Source: Gammaproteobacteria bacterium
GTDB taxonomy: Bacteria > Pseudomonadota > Gammaproteobacteria > Nitrococcales > Nitrococcaceae
Length of the DNA: 8,912 nucleotides
Reading direction: 5' to 3'
Assembly (NCBI GenBank): GCA_018334525.1
Contig: JAGXLT010000025.1
Span: 1-8,912, forward strand
Under the pieces are notes generated by a model that did no database searches, had not been told where the DNA came from, and saw only the letters and a list, made by a program, of their open reading frames with translations. Made by a program: the position numbers and the translations under genes. Shown here piece after piece: positions 8,631-8,912 of the stretch; the first letter of the stretch is position 1, and each line of letters starts with the position of its first letter.

Positions 8631-8912
8631 CGGCAGGCTCATTCCTTTCATCCGGCTGGATACACCCTTGTTCCACGTGGAACCATCGCGCCTGATCGAT
8701 AAACGGCACCCGCTCCGCTTCAATGGTCGTAATGAATGTCTGCACATCCATGTCGTGAACATGTCGCATCACTAGCTCACGATGTGCAGCGTCCAATTCC
8801 GCTGCCAGATCATCAAGTAATAAAATCGGCCGGCTTACCGAACTCGTTCGCCAGAGCGCTAATAAGGCCAACCGCAGTGCAATCACCACAATCTTTTGCT
8901 GACCGCGACTTA
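8623..8912 (-). CDS. recF: RecF, C-terminal 95 residues (partial, runs off right edge)
   Basis: RecF is an SMC-like ABC ATPase that binds gapped DNA and, with RecO and RecR, loads RecA at stalled forks. The fragment opens with the ABC signature SRGQQK, followed by the helix IVVIALRLALLALW, then the Walker B and D-loop block RPILLLDDLAAELD. The tail residues ARWFHVEQG correspond to the MFTVEKG near the end of E. coli RecF. The reading frame is open to the window edge, so the true start lies outside. The coding sequence for FHVE contains a parS-like palindrome. The stop is 38 bp before gyrB, in the order recF-gyrB typical of the origin region. Confidence 0.95.
   Translation of the reverse strand, partial: SRGQQKIVVIALRLALLALWRTSSVSRPILLLDDLAAELDAAHRELVMRHVHDMDVQTFITTIEAERVPFIDQARWFHVEQGCIQPDERNEPAGA
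8669..8684. other. parS: parS centromere site (predicted ParB-binding palindrome)
   Basis: TGTTCCACGTGGAACC contains a perfect 14-bp palindrome, GTTCCACGTGGAAC (8670-8683), with half-sites GTTCCAC and GTGGAAC. This equals the core parS sequence known from Pseudomonas chromosomes and differs from the Bacillus form (GTTTCACGTGAAAC) at one mirrored base pair. ParB binds parS, spreads, and with ParA segregates the origin region; functional sites cluster near oriC, which is where recF lies. The site is inside recF and encodes FHVE. parA and parB are not in the window, so function is inferred from the match and location. Confidence 0.88.

Overview
The window is a dense stretch of housekeeping genes from a gammaproteobacterium outside the Enterobacterales. 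The sequence suggests a pseudomonad-like or related marine/soil lineage. Three things support this. The first is recF-gyrB next to a convergent glyQ-glyS-gmhB-plsC cluster; from memory this resembles the origin-proximal order of Pseudomonas (dnaA-dnaN-recF-gyrB, then lptA/plsC, a gmhB-like gene, glyS and glyQ on the other strand). The second is an 805-residue GyrB, close to the 804 residues of E. coli. The third is a perfect Pseudomonas-type parS site in recF; enterobacteria lack chromosomal ParABS. oriC itself is not in the window and should lie to the right, beyond recF, dnaN and dnaA.

Layout from left to right. Positions 1-489 (minus) hold the first 163 codons of glutamine synthetase glnA. 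Positions 490-705 are a divergent regulatory region. It carries a sigma-54 promoter with tandem NtrC-like sites for glnA, and a sigma-70-like promoter for glyQ placed so close to the start codon that the glyQ transcript is probably leaderless. Positions 706-4995 (plus) form a tight cluster: glyQ, glyS (the two glycyl-tRNA synthetase subunits), gmhB (heptose bisphosphate phosphatase) and plsC (lysophosphatidate acyltransferase). Junctions are -4, +3 and -8 bp, so it is almost certainly one operon. Positions 4984-6153 (minus) encode a 12-segment MFS transporter of unknown substrate. Its 3' end overlaps that of plsC by 12 bp, tail to tail. Positions 6167-8584 (minus) are gyrB, and 8623-8912 (minus) is the 3' end of recF.

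Functionally, the plus-strand operon joins glycine charging of tRNA to envelope building (LPS heptose and phospholipid synthesis). The minus-strand block is the replication and topology cluster with an MFS gene attached downstream of gyrB. glnA appears to be under classical nitrogen control.

I see no mobile element, CRISPR array, RNA gene or unexplained gene, and no evidence of an undescribed multi-gene system. The most interesting signals are small: the parS centromere in the recF coding sequence, the NtrC/sigma-54 region shared with a probably leaderless glyQ, a perfect inverted repeat over the recF stop codon and the gyrB -10, and an HX4E variant of the acyltransferase motif in PlsC.
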